Source: Pseudoselenomonas ruminantium
GTDB lineage: Bacteria; Bacillota; Negativicutes; Selenomonadales; Selenomonadaceae
Length of the DNA stretch: 64,000 bases
NCBI RefSeq assembly: GCF_900142515.1
Contig: NZ_FRBC01000003.1
Location: 1-64,000, forward strand
Reading direction: 5' to 3'
This document shows, one piece after another, positions 17,630 through 25,910 of this stretch; positions within the stretch are counted from its first letter, which is position 1, and each line of letters begins with the position of its first letter. Position numbers and translations under genes: made by a program. The notes beneath the pieces are model-generated. The model was not told where the DNA came from, made no database searches, and was given only the letters and a program-made list of their open reading frames with translations.

Positions 17630-19462
17630 TTATTTTTCCAATGTCTGCACAATCGTAGCCTTCACTAATTGTGCAAAAGCCCTGGCACCCTCGTTATTGG
17701 GATGGACGCCGTCCTCCACCAGCCACTCAGGATGCTGGCTGGCAGCACTGCACCAGTCCACAATGGTCACATTGGGATGCGCTTTCACCAGCTCTGCCAG
17801 ATAGGCATTATTGGTATTCTGCCATTTCAGATGCGGTGCATAGGTATTGACCCAGAATATATGCCGCTGCGGCCCCAAAGCATCCAACAGCCGCTTCGTC
17901 TGGACTTCATAACGCTCACCGCCGGCAATCGGGCCATTGGTTCCCAGAGCAATGACCACAATATCCCCGATTTTCCCCTGGGCGACCCAGGCCTGAGCCA
18001 CATCAGCGCCGCCACTTACATAGCGGGATACCTCTGCATCGATCTGACAATCAGGCAAAGCTGCCCGCAATTCACTGCCTGCGCCCAGCATCACCGAGTC
18101 ACCGATGCAGGCAATGCCATTCAGGTTGACCGCCTTTTTCACCACAGATTCTGCTGCCGGATCTGCTGCCGCAGGTGGTTCCTCCACAGGTTTATCCTGT
18201 ACCTGATCCAGCTGCTCCGCTTCATGAGCCAGCCGCTGCGCCAGCTCCTGCTGGATATTGGCACGCGCATCAGCAGACATGGCAATCCCATAACAGCCAC
18301 TTCCCATAAAGAACATGCCCGCTAACGACAGGCAGGCCAGCACCATTACCCTGGCCGCTTGGACACCAGACCCACAGGCAAAGAAATGCGGGCGCCGCAG
18401 GAAAGCTGCCAGGCGTTCTCCCCACAAAGTCAACAAGAAAATAGCCAGCAATTGGAGGCCATAATGCCAAACTTCGCTTGTATAACCGAACTGTTCGCTG
18501 AGGTAAATCACAGGATACTGCCAGAGAAAAATCCCATAGCTGTGCTGGCCCAACCACTTGCAGACACCATTATCCAGCCAGGCCCCCACCAGCAAGCGGT
18601 CATCCGTCGCCAGCTTCATAAGCAGCATGAAGACAAAAGTCATCGCCAGCATGCCGCCCTGATAAACCAGCGGATTGCCGCCATCCAGCCGGCAATACAC
18701 CACCACGGTTGCCACCAGGGCAACTGCCGACAACAGATATTTCCCCCACGAGCTCCCGGCCGGAACGCGTCCTCCGAACGAAGATAACGGACCGTTTGCC
18801 GCCACGGCCAGCCCCAGGCCCGCGCCCCAGAGGAGCGCACAGATCCGGGTATCCGTGCCATAGTAGAGCCGGGTGATATCGCCGCCCTGCTGATAAAGCC
18901 ACGGCATCAGGCCAGAAGTCCCTGCCGCCAATAAGAACAACAGGCCAATGGCCCAGCGCCGCCCCAAGATTTCCCAGAAGGCAACGACCACAGCAAAAAG
19001 CACTGGCCACAGCAGATAATACTGCAATTCCACCCCCAGGAACCACAAATGGGCAAAGGGCGAAGCATTCAGCAGACGCGTAAAATAATCCATGCTCTGC
19101 CCGATCTGCCACCAGTTATTATACCCCAACAAGATGGAAAGCACTTCCGGCCGCACCGCTGCTACCGCATTGGGCACCAGCCAGTAAAGCACGCCGATAC
19201 TGCTGAGCAGCATGATCAGCAGTTCCGGATAGATCCGCCTGACACGCTTGCCATAATAGGAAAGCATGCCAAACCGCCCATCCCGCCAGGCATTGAAACT
19301 CGTATAAGACAACAAGAATCCCGTCAGCACAAAAAACAAAACCACGCCCATATAACCACCTGGAAGCATATCCGGCACCATATGGAACGCCGTGACCCCG
19401 GCAATCGCCAGCGCACGCAAACCATCCAGACCTCGTAACTGGGGCCGTTTCCCCAAATTCAT
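17630..19462 (-). CDS. OafA/OatA-type membrane O-acyltransferase with SGNH domain
   Basis: Transfers acyl (usually acetyl) groups to cell-surface glycans. About 610 residues: an acyltransferase-3 membrane part (about 1-370, start LRGLDGLRALAIAGVTAFH with the conserved His, around ten hydrophobic helices), a linker rich in Pro/Ala/Glu, and an extracytoplasmic SGNH hydrolase-like domain with GDSVMLGAG (~454), LGTNGP and the catalytic DGVHPN near the end. This architecture is that of peptidoglycan or LPS O-acetyltransferases such as OatA/OafA; which polymer is modified is not readable. Start ATG at 19462 has GGGAGG 9 nt upstream, in a sequence that can pair with an upstream arm (see 19469-19538). 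Confidence 0.88.
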   Translation of the reverse strand: MNLGKRPQLRGLDGLRALAIAGVTAFHMVPDMLPGGYMGVVLFFVLTGFLLSYTSFNAWRDGRFGMLSYYGKRVRRIYPELLIMLLSSIGVLYWLVPNAVAAVRPEVLSILLGYNNWWQIGQSMDYFTRLLNASPFAHLWFLGVELQYYLLWPVLFAVVVAFWEILGRRWAIGLLFLLAAGTSGLMPWLYQQGGDITRLYYGTDTRICALLWGAGLGLAVAANGPLSSFGGRVPAGSSWGKYLLSAVALVATVVVYCRLDGGNPLVYQGGMLAMTFVFMLLMKLATDDRLLVGAWLDNGVCKWLGQHSYGIFLWQYPVIYLSEQFGYTSEVWHYGLQLLAIFLLTLWGERLAAFLRRPHFFACGSGVQAARVMVLACLSLAGMFFMGSGCYGIAMSADARANIQQELAQRLAHEAEQLDQVQDKPVEEPPAAADPAAESVVKKAVNLNGIACIGDSVMLGAGSELRAALPDCQIDAEVSRYVSGGADVAQAWVAQGKIGDIVVIALGTNGPIAGGERYEVQTKRLLDALGPQRHIFWVNTYAPHLKWQNTNNAYLAELVKAHPNVTIVDWCSAASQHPEWLVEDGVHPNNEGARAFAQLVKATIVQTLEK

Positions 19463-19468
19463 CAAAAA

Positions 19469-19538
19469 AATCCTCCCTTTTCAAATTCTACCTTCATTAC
19501 ACTATAAAGGATAGAACTCATAAAAACAAGGGAGGATT
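19469..19538 (-). promoter_or_regulatory. Long-range hairpin: terminator and/or ribosome-site sequestering element
   Basis: On the minus strand AATCCTCCCTT (19538-19528) pairs perfectly with AAGGGAGGATT (19479-19469), then TTTTTTG-ATG follows. The downstream arm contains the acyltransferase ribosome site. The structure could end the SLH-protein transcript and could also mask the ribosome site; the 48-nt loop makes the first role weaker than usual. Confidence 0.45.
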
Positions 19539-19553
19539 CTCATCCATCAACGC

Positions 19554-20168
19554 CTATTTCTGCAGCGCATTCAAAAATGCTACCATTACAATAGCGGCTT
19601 CGTTCTTGGTCATATGTCCGTCACCACGGAAGGTACCATCGCCATATCCGCTCATAATATCCTTGCCACACACATCACTTACAGCCTCATAGGCCCAATG
19701 CGCCTGCGGCACATCACTGAAGGAAACCGATGCCGCGCTATGTTCTTTCCCAAAAATATGCAACAATTTGTGCAGGCTCAATGCAATTTCCATACGCGTC
19801 ATAGCCTTATCACCACGGAAAGTGCCATCACCATAACCAGACAACACTTCATAGCCGGCTGTCATGCTGATCTTATCGGCAGCCCAATGGCTGGCAGGTA
19901 CATCTTTGAACGTGGCTTTCTTGGCCTGCCCGCCTGATTTTTCCAATACGCTGCCGACCATATAGGCAAAATCATAACGCGTCAGATTGCTGTCCCCTTT
20001 GAACAAGCCATCACTGCCCTGATGAAGGATGCCCTCATCCGTCAATGCGATAACCTTGTCGTAGGCCCAATGCCCTTGCGGCAGATCCTTATACTGGGCA
20101 GCCATGGCATTAGCCGATATCCCGATAACCAGTGCAGCCGCCATTGCGGCAAATTTTTTCTTCAACAT
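19554..20168 (-). CDS. Secreted protein with three SLH domains
   Basis: 204-residue envelope protein made almost only of three S-layer homology domains after a signal peptide (about 1-25, ending AMAA). The repeats are DLPQGHWAYDKVIALTDEG, DVPASHWAADKISMTAG and DVPQAHWAYEAVSDVCG, with GYGDGTFRGD and TR/TK motifs. SLH domains bind pyruvylated or polyamine-modified peptidoglycan, so the protein is probably attached to the wall in the periplasm. There is no other domain, so it may be a spacer or outer-membrane tether. The ATG at 20168 has AGGAGG 10 nt upstream; the longer frame is rejected. Confidence 0.85.
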   Translation of the reverse strand: MLKKKFAAMAAALVIGISANAMAAQYKDLPQGHWAYDKVIALTDEGILHQGSDGLFKGDSNLTRYDFAYMVGSVLEKSGGQAKKATFKDVPASHWAADKISMTAGYEVLSGYGDGTFRGDKAMTRMEIALSLHKLLHIFGKEHSAASVSFSDVPQAHWAYEAVSDVCGKDIMSGYGDGTFRGDGHMTKNEAAIVMVAFLNALQK

Positions 20169-20344
20169 GATAACATCGCCTCCTGATTCTCTTTCCCAAA
20201 TCACAAAACAATTATTCGCTATGTACACCCCAAAATCCTGTTTTATGCCGGAATCCTGACAAGATTTATTGCAGAAGGCATAGCCAAAAAAAACGATCTG
20301 CGTTATGATGGTATTCGATGAAACGATTTGCAGGAGGAAATTTT

Positions 20345-21055
20345 ATGTTAGATCTACTCGATGTCCATACGCATACCATCGCCAGTGTTCACGCCTACAG
20401 CACCCTGCGTGAAATGATCACGGCGGCCAAAGAGAAAGGACTGTCCCTGATTGGCATTTCTGACCACGGCCCCAAGATGCCCGGAGCCTTCCACGAATTC
20501 TACTTCTGTAACTTCAAGGTCATTCAGCGGGACGCCTATGGCATCGACCTTGTCATGGGTGTTGAACTGAATATCCTCGATTTCTCCGGTTCCACAGATT
20601 TGCGGCAGGACCTCTTGGACCGCATGGACTACGCCATCGCCAGCCTCCATGATCCCTGCATCCGCCCCGGTACCAGAGAGCAGAACACCTGCGCCCTGAT
20701 CAATGCCATGAAAAATCCCAAGGTAAAGATCATCGGCCACCCGGATAACCCATATTATCCCGTGGACTTTGATGCACTGGCCCAGGCTGCCAAGGAAAAC
20801 AAGGTGCTGCTCGAATGCAACAACAGCTCCTACACCCCCGGCGGCAGCCGCCAAGGTTCCAGAGAACTGGCCGGTGAACTCCTGCAAGCCTGTCAGAAAC
20901 ACGGCACGATGGTCATCCTGGGCAGCGACGCTCATATCGACCTTGATGTGGGCAACCACACGCACGCCCAGGAACTCATAAAAAAATACCAGTTCCCGGA
21001 GGAACTGGTCATCAACAGTCAGCCAGAACGGTTCAAAACGTGGATAAAGGACTGA
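20345..21055 (+). CDS. PHP-domain hydrolase (YcdX-like phosphatase)
   Basis: 236-residue PHP (polymerase and histidinol phosphatase) protein with the metal-binding motifs DVHTHT (near the N-terminus), GISDHGPKMPG, GHPDNPYYPVD and GSDAHID. These match the YcdX-like trinuclear-zinc phosphatases rather than histidinol phosphatase (HisJ); no his genes are near. AGGAGG lies 8 nt before the ATG at 20345. The gene is one of few plus-strand genes in the left 53 kb and converges with the NlpC/P60-like gene, whose stop is only 5 bp away, with no terminator between. Confidence 0.87.
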   Translation: MLDLLDVHTHTIASVHAYSTLREMITAAKEKGLSLIGISDHGPKMPGAFHEFYFCNFKVIQRDAYGIDLVMGVELNILDFSGSTDLRQDLLDRMDYAIASLHDPCIRPGTREQNTCALINAMKNPKVKIIGHPDNPYYPVDFDALAQAAKENKVLLECNNSSYTPGGSRQGSRELAGELLQACQKHGTMVILGSDAHIDLDVGNHTHAQELIKKYQFPEELVINSQPERFKTWIKD

Positions 21056-21060
21056 AATTT

Positions 21061-21675
21061 TTACTTGCCCGTATAGCGGTATACTTCCGTCCAGCCACGT
21101 CCATAGGCACTGTAGCAGTCAATCTCGCCGCCCTGATCGCCAGTGCGCCAATCACCGCCTCTGGGGTTATTGACGCCCCGCGCTTCCACAGTCTTGCCGT
21201 TGCCGATATAGATGGCCACATGGGCTTCGGGCCGGCACAGGATATCGCCGCGCTTGAGATTATCCTTGACCTCATTCCAGGAATATTTCGTGAATCCGCC
21301 GATCCTCTGCATATCCGGCCAGATGGTATCGGCATCACCGCTATACTGCTTGCCCTGATAGAGTTTCATGTAATCGGGATTCTGATGCCAGGCCTCAATG
21401 ATGGGAAAACCGGCATGTTCCAAAGCATGATAAACCAGCGCTGAGCAGTCGTAATCCGGCCCCTCCCGGGAACCTGTATAAGGATTATTTGCCGTAGCAT
21501 TCTCTGCCCCCTGGGAATAACCGTGACTATCGTCCGCCGCAATCTGCAACGCCCATACTACAGCCTTCTCCATGGGGTTATCCTTTTGCGGGGCAGCCTG
21601 TGCTGCAGACAGTCCGCCCCATATCATGCTTCCCGCAACCATAGAAGCCACAATCCAGCGGCTTATTTTTCTCAT
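21061..21675 (-). CDS. Secreted NlpC/P60-like cysteine peptidase
   Basis: 204-residue protein with signal peptide (about 1-28, AAQAAP cleavage region). The catalytic Cys is in YDCSALVYHAL and the His in EAHVAIYIGNGKTVEARG, the order of NlpC/P60 cell-wall hydrolases, which cut peptide cross-bridges of peptidoglycan. No binding domain is present. The ATG at 21675 gives a clean signal peptide; GGCAGG-type ribosome site upstream is modest. Confidence 0.8.
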   Translation of the reverse strand: MRKISRWIVASMVAGSMIWGGLSAAQAAPQKDNPMEKAVVWALQIAADDSHGYSQGAENATANNPYTGSREGPDYDCSALVYHALEHAGFPIIEAWHQNPDYMKLYQGKQYSGDADTIWPDMQRIGGFTKYSWNEVKDNLKRGDILCRPEAHVAIYIGNGKTVEARGVNNPRGGDWRTGDQGGEIDCYSAYGRGWTEVYRYTGK

Positions 21676-21821
21676 AACCTGCACCTGCCTTTTCCTCTTT
21701 GCTCTCAAAATCCATTACTGATACTTATTATTATACATGGCAGGCACATTTTTTCAACAATCAGGTATTTAGTACCTGATAGAAAAATCTGCTGCTAAAA
21801 AAGATGCTGTAAACATACATA

Positions 21822-22427
21822 TAAATTGCAGTTTGTCGTTTAGTTCGTGCTGAAACTATCCCGTTCATACGCAACAGGGGTTCACGGGGGAGTGCTTTTT
21901 CTGTTTCCGCTAAACGACCCTCCCTGTAAGGTTAGAGTTGTTTAGCTGGATTGCGCCGGGCAGGCCAGCGGCGCGTTTTTCAGCGTGCTCTTTAGCTGCT
22001 GCCTGCGTCGGGCCGGTCTTCGCTGCGCTCAGACGGTCGCTCCCACAGAAAAAGCACTCCCCCGTTCGCCACCAGGCACGATTTTGGCAATTGGCACAGA
22101 CTCGGTTCTCCTGTGACAAGAACATCGATGTGCTTGCACCTTTCAGCAAAGGCGTAGTAGTCTTTACGAGCGTACCTTTGGGTGGAGGTGGGGATGCTTT
22201 TTCGCCGACGGAACGACTGCCTGAACGAAGTGAAGGCTGGCCCGCAAACAGCATTGGCTGGAAGCTTCGTTGATTGGAGCGCCGTTGGCCTGCCCGGCGC
22301 AGGTAGCTGGAAGATGCTTACTTCTGCTGGCGGGTCATTTAGTGGAGCGGCGAAAAAGTATTCCCACCGCCGCCCCACTGCTCTGTAACGAATTGCGTTT
22401 CAGCTCGCACCCACAAACTGCAATTTA
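21822..22427. repeat. 606-bp inverted-repeat element, two structured arms, no convincing gene
   Basis: The ends are a perfect 15-bp inverted repeat, TAAATTGCAGTTTGT (21822-21836 and reversed at 22413-22427). Inside, GC-rich 22-mers at 21953-21974 and 22279-22300 are inverted copies with one mismatch, at matching distances from each end (131 and 127 bp). More of the left half resembles the reverse complement of the right half, so the element looks like two diverged copies of a ~300-nt unit facing each other. Each copy has its own hairpin: left 21885-21903 pairs with 22046-22064 (19 bp, perfect); right 22196-22207 pairs with 22348-22359. The stem sequences differ between copies but pairing is kept. 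No transposase and no clear target duplication are seen. Confidence 0.75.
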
Positions 22428-22433
22428 CACGCC

Positions 22434-22465
22434 AAAAATCCGCTGACATTTCTCAGCGGATTTTT
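22434..22465. terminator. Bidirectional terminator at the end of the envelope operon
   Basis: AAAAATCCGCTGA-CATTTC-TCAGCGGATTTTT, a 13-bp perfect stem with A/T runs on both sides. On the minus strand it lies 34 bp after the stop of the 22500-23186 gene and also shields the inverted-repeat element. Confidence 0.88.
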
Positions 22466-22499
22466 GTGATTTCCGGGAGATATTTCACTGCCCGATAAA

Positions 22500-23186
22500 T
22501 TAATTTTTTCTCTTGTTGCCGCTTTTGCCACAAAGCTTTTCCGTGAGCATATCTGCAGTCTGGACGGTCGCTTTGCGGACAGCGTTATGGACGCTGATCT
22601 GCGTTACCTTGCGGGTACCCACGGTGACATAGCCGGCCGCTTCACTCCCTAACTTGGCAATGGCACTGTCGGATTTACCCTCGCCCTTTGCCGCCGCTAT
22701 GATTTCACCGGTCCGGACATCCATCACCCGGGCCACGACCTGCGCTCTTACCGTATGCACTTTGGCACCGCTGCCCATGACGGTGGCCGTGTTCTCACTG
22801 ACCACCAGGCTGCCGAGATTGCCGTAGACAATATAGGGAACGCCGAGCAGCTCACCGATTTGCTGTGCACTATCCGGGTCAATCCGCCCCGTGTATTTTA
22901 TCCCCGCGGCCTGCAGCTTCTCCGCATATATATCCTTGTCCATGATGATGAATTTCCCGGATTCGAGCATCTGTTCAATCAGATAATCACTGATAGACTT
23001 ATTCGCGCCCTTCATCTGCACCTCGCTGGTGAAAGCCCCTGGATAACTGCCAAAATCCATCACCGCGATCCGGCAAGGTACCTCCACCAATGGCGCCGCC
23101 AGAACACTGTCGGCTGACAATCTTGACCATAACAGAACTGCCAGCAGCCACAGGATGAACATCCCTTTTTTCAGCACGGTTTGCAT
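22500..23186 (-). CDS. CsgG-family envelope protein (paralogue 1)
   Basis: 228 residues with an N-terminal hydrophobic signal (about 8-30) and a CsgG/LpoB-like fold: CRIAVMDFGSYPGAF, then SISDYLIEQMLESGKFIIMD, LLGVPYIVYGNLGSLV and ARVMDVRTGEIIAAAKGEG. CsgG is the outer-membrane pore lipoprotein of curli export; distant relatives include FlgT and LpoB. I see no lipobox Cys at the cleavage region, so it may be soluble periplasmic or an uncut anchor. It is the last gene of the envelope operon. Function inferred only at family level. Confidence 0.72.
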   Translation of the reverse strand: MQTVLKKGMFILWLLAVLLWSRLSADSVLAAPLVEVPCRIAVMDFGSYPGAFTSEVQMKGANKSISDYLIEQMLESGKFIIMDKDIYAEKLQAAGIKYTGRIDPDSAQQIGELLGVPYIVYGNLGSLVVSENTATVMGSGAKVHTVRAQVVARVMDVRTGEIIAAAKGEGKSDSAIAKLGSEAAGYVTVGTRKVTQISVHNAVRKATVQTADMLTEKLCGKSGNKRKN

Positions 23187-23223
23187 TCCGCTCCGCCCCT
23201 TCCTGCAGCCTCGAACTCACGCC

Positions 23224-24255
23224 TCAAAAAACTTTTTTGAACTTTACCCCTGTCGTAACACCGTGCTGCTTGCCCATCCAGCCGGTGACATTGATATCCA
23301 GCGCACTGGAGGATCGGGCCGACTGGCGTACCTGCCAGCCCAGTTCGAGCATGCCGCTGGAGCCGTGCTCACTATCGCCCTTCACACTCCAGCCGTTCCC
23401 ATACGTATCGGCGGCACCGCTATGGTCATACTGATAAGCCAGCCCGGTGTAAAAGCTCTGGGTTTTGCTCGTATAACGGGTAACCTTTGCGCCGACGCGG
23501 AAACGGCCGCTGTTGCTCGAACTCGTCCTGTAGCCGAACTTGTTGAGGCTCAGGCCTTTCTGATAGGTATGATGATACATGCCATAGACTTTCAGAATAC
23601 TCTGCGGATCCACCTTGAGCTGCCGCCCCACATGAATATGCCCGGACCACACAGGCGCCGAAGCATCATCGCTGATCCAGCCTCGCTGCGTATATTCTAC
23701 CTTGTTGCGGCCATAACGCAGACTGGCTTCATAGTAGAAACCATTCTGCATGGATTGGCGCACTATGCCTCCGCCTGCCCAATAGGTGGTTTTGCCGTTT
23801 CCCATTTTCCCCCATTGGTTCGAATAGGTGTCAAAACGGCCATGACCATAGTCGATGACCGGCGCAAAGGTGAGCTGGCCGCCACCAGCAGTATCGATGG
23901 TCTTGGCCAGGCCCAGATTCACACCGGTGCTATTCGATTTAATCTCTCCATCCTTAAGATTCGTGTTAAGGTGGCCATATCCCACATTGGCAAAGACCTG
24001 AAAATCCCCGGAAGAAGGGGCGCCCGCCACATTCACATCCACCTTGTCGCCATCCTCTTTGACTTCCACGGTATCCGCCGCCAGCCAATCAGTGGACAGA
24101 TCCGCCACCTGATTGATAACGGTCTGGGCAGGTATGTTCTCACTGACACTGCTCCCTGCATAAGCGGGCGCAGCATACAGGGCCACGCTGCCCGCCAATC
24201 CCCCCAAAAGCACATTTCTCGTGATTATCCTGCGCTCTTTGCTGCTTAACTTCAT
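23224..24255 (-). CDS. Outer-membrane beta-barrel protein (autotransporter-barrel-like)
   Basis: 343 residues. After a signal peptide (about 1-33, APAYAGS) and a short N-terminal segment, the rest (about 85-343) is alternating beta-strands rich in Gly, Tyr, Ser, and the last residue is Phe (GVKFKKVF), as in outer-membrane barrels. The look (FANVGYGHLNTN, YYEASLRYGRNKVEY, VGRQLKVDPQSILKVYGMY) is that of an autotransporter beta-domain, but there is no long passenger. Start ATG at 24255 has GGAAGGA 9 nt upstream; earlier in-frame ATGs overlap that site. It sits between two CsgG-like genes in one operon, making it the candidate outer-membrane partner. Confidence 0.8.
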   Translation of the reverse strand: MKLSSKERRIITRNVLLGGLAGSVALYAAPAYAGSSVSENIPAQTVINQVADLSTDWLAADTVEVKEDGDKVDVNVAGAPSSGDFQVFANVGYGHLNTNLKDGEIKSNSTGVNLGLAKTIDTAGGGQLTFAPVIDYGHGRFDTYSNQWGKMGNGKTTYWAGGGIVRQSMQNGFYYEASLRYGRNKVEYTQRGWISDDASAPVWSGHIHVGRQLKVDPQSILKVYGMYHHTYQKGLSLNKFGYRTSSSNSGRFRVGAKVTRYTSKTQSFYTGLAYQYDHSGAADTYGNGWSVKGDSEHGSSGMLELGWQVRQSARSSSALDINVTGWMGKQHGVTTGVKFKKVF

Positions 24256-24279
24256 CGTTACCATTCCTTCCTGCAAAAA

Positions 24280-25128
24280 TTATTTCAAAAACAATTTTCC
24301 CGTTTCGACATCGGCAAGCAGGGCCTCTGTCACCTTGCCGGCAGCCTGCTCGAGCGCCTTGCGATAAAGGCTGCCGCTCAGCCTGGCCGAGCCCAGGGTA
24401 ACTGCACCGATGGTAATCCCTCTGGTGGTCGCCAGGCCTACCACCCGCTTCGTCCACAGGACTTCCCCCGTGGCCGCTTTTATCAGGCGGATGTCGCATT
24501 CGATGCCTATCCCGGACCTGCTGATCTCGATGTCCCCGAGCATGCCACCCAACGGCCCCGAGATGCCGCTGAGCGACACCGAGATGGGAGTTGCTGCCAG
24601 CGCCGAAGCGGTGTTGACCGCCGTCGACATCGCGGCATAATCCACATTCCACCAATTGCCAATTCCCATATTGATGATGGTTCCCTGTATGAGATAGTCC
24701 GCCTTGTGCTGTTCGCCGATAGCGCGCGTGATCGAAGGCGTCACGATCTGCCCGACCGAGGCCGTGGCAATGGATTGTGCCTTGTTCTCCCGAAACCCCG
24801 GCCCCTCAAAGAGAGCATTGTAATCATGGGTGGCAGCCGCCGTCTTGAATTCCTGCAGCTCCTGCATTTTCTCGCGGTAGAGTTCCCGCTCCATATTTTC
24901 CTCAAGCGGCCGGGTCTCCATCAGGCGGAAACGATGACTGTCAAGCAGACGCACCATCACCAGCTCCGAGAGCTGCTCGGCCGTCTCGATGGCATCATAG
25001 CGGGTATCATCGGTGAATTTCATCAGCACGCAGGCCGGACGGTTATCTGCTGCCGGCGCCGCCCCCGCCAGTTGCGGCAACAGCAGCCCCAGCGCAAGGC
25101 CTGCAAAAAGAATTTTTCTCAGCTTCAT
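24280..25128 (-). CDS. CsgG-like secreted envelope protein (paralogue 2)
   Basis: 282 residues with signal peptide (about 1-24). Features shared with the other two CsgG-like proteins: VLMKFTDDTRYD near the N-terminus, LSELVMVRLLDSHRFRLMET, HKADYLIQGTIINMGIGNWW, and a C-terminal IRLIKAATGEVLWTKRVVG. It carries an insertion rich in small residues (about 170-205, NTASALAATPISVSLSG) that could be a membrane hairpin like the CsgG barrel-forming loops; that is inference. The start overlaps the end of the upstream gene by 4 bp. Confidence 0.65.
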   Translation of the reverse strand: MKLRKILFAGLALGLLLPQLAGAAPAADNRPACVLMKFTDDTRYDAIETAEQLSELVMVRLLDSHRFRLMETRPLEENMERELYREKMQELQEFKTAAATHDYNALFEGPGFRENKAQSIATASVGQIVTPSITRAIGEQHKADYLIQGTIINMGIGNWWNVDYAAMSTAVNTASALAATPISVSLSGISGPLGGMLGDIEISRSGIGIECDIRLIKAATGEVLWTKRVVGLATTRGITIGAVTLGSARLSGSLYRKALEQAAGKVTEALLADVETGKLFLK

Positions 25129-25910
25129 TTCGCCTTTGCCTCCTTGCGCTTCGTAACATCCGCCAGCTTAGCCGGCAGGGAAAGATATTCTTCCCGCGGG
25201 GCAGCGGTAAAAGCCTTTACCGCAATAATACACTTATGCCCCGTAAGGTTCCCGGCAGCATCCGCACCGAACTCGGCAACTGCGATTTTTGTCAACACGC
25301 CGCCTGTAAAATAGCAGCGGATAATCTGCGTGCGGTCCTCGCTTTTCCCCTGATAATCCTCATAGGTGACGCCACCCGCCAGAGTGCCAGCCGCCACCTG
25401 AGCCCAACCTTGGGGACGGCCCGCAGAAAGCAGAGCATTTATGATCCGGGACATATCCTCATCCCCGTAGCTCTTGCCCTCCAGGGCTTCGGCCAGATAG
25501 TTGCGGTTATTGGCCGTCACCTGATTCTTTTTTGTGCCGAAATACTCATAGCCGCCTTTGCCCTTGTATTTCGTGAAAAAGAAGTCCTCCCCCCCCTTCG
25601 TCAAGCGGCAGGCGGCAAATTCCTCATCCCCGACTTCCTCGTAACGGTCCTCTCCCCGGCTCACGATCATCCCCTTGCGGGGGCGATTGGTCAGATAATC
25701 ATTCTGCGCCACCGCCAGCCCAGTCTTGCCGAAAAGGTGCACCCGGTCACGATTGGTGACCCGCTCCGCCGGGGTAATGTTGTGATATTCGATGGTGTAA
25801 CGGCCCTCCAGCAGGATTTGCCGATAGCGATCCAACGCAGCAGCCTCGCCAAAGGACGCAGGCAAGATTTCCAAGCCAAGAAGCAGGAGCACCAGCAGGC
25901 ATTTCATCAC
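25125..25910 (-). CDS. Secreted protein of unknown function
   Basis: 261 residues, signal peptide about 1-24 (ILPASFGEAAA). I recognise no family. The mature part is a mixed alpha/beta sequence with LLEGRYTIEYHNITPAERVT near the start and AVKAFTAAPREEYLSLPAKL near the end. The N-terminal phrase (FxxGRYTIEYHN) resembles FHSGQFYVEYKDDYN in the next upstream protein, and both have a lengthy C-terminal region ending in a transport-like beta segment, so they may be distant paralogues. Tight operon: 0-bp gap upstream, 4-bp overlap downstream. Confidence 0.65.
   Translation of the reverse strand: MMKCLLVLLLLGLEILPASFGEAAALDRYRQILLEGRYTIEYHNITPAERVTNRDRVHLFGKTGLAVAQNDYLTNRPRKGMIVSRGEDRYEEVGDEEFAACRLTKGGEDFFFTKYKGKGGYEYFGTKKNQVTANNRNYLAEALEGKSYGDEDMSRIINALLSAGRPQGWAQVAAGTLAGGVTYEDYQGKSEDRTQIIRCYFTGGVLTKIAVAEFGADAAGNLTGHKCIIAVKAFTAAPREEYLSLPAKLADVTKRKEAKAK

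Noticed and set aside
21910-22378. Two overlapping minus-strand ORFs (114 and 128 codons) in the inverted-repeat element
   Set aside because: They overlap in different frames, lie across the hairpin arms, and have no clear ribosome site. One holds two CxxC pairs, so they are not excluded, but the duplication and pairing explain the sequence better.
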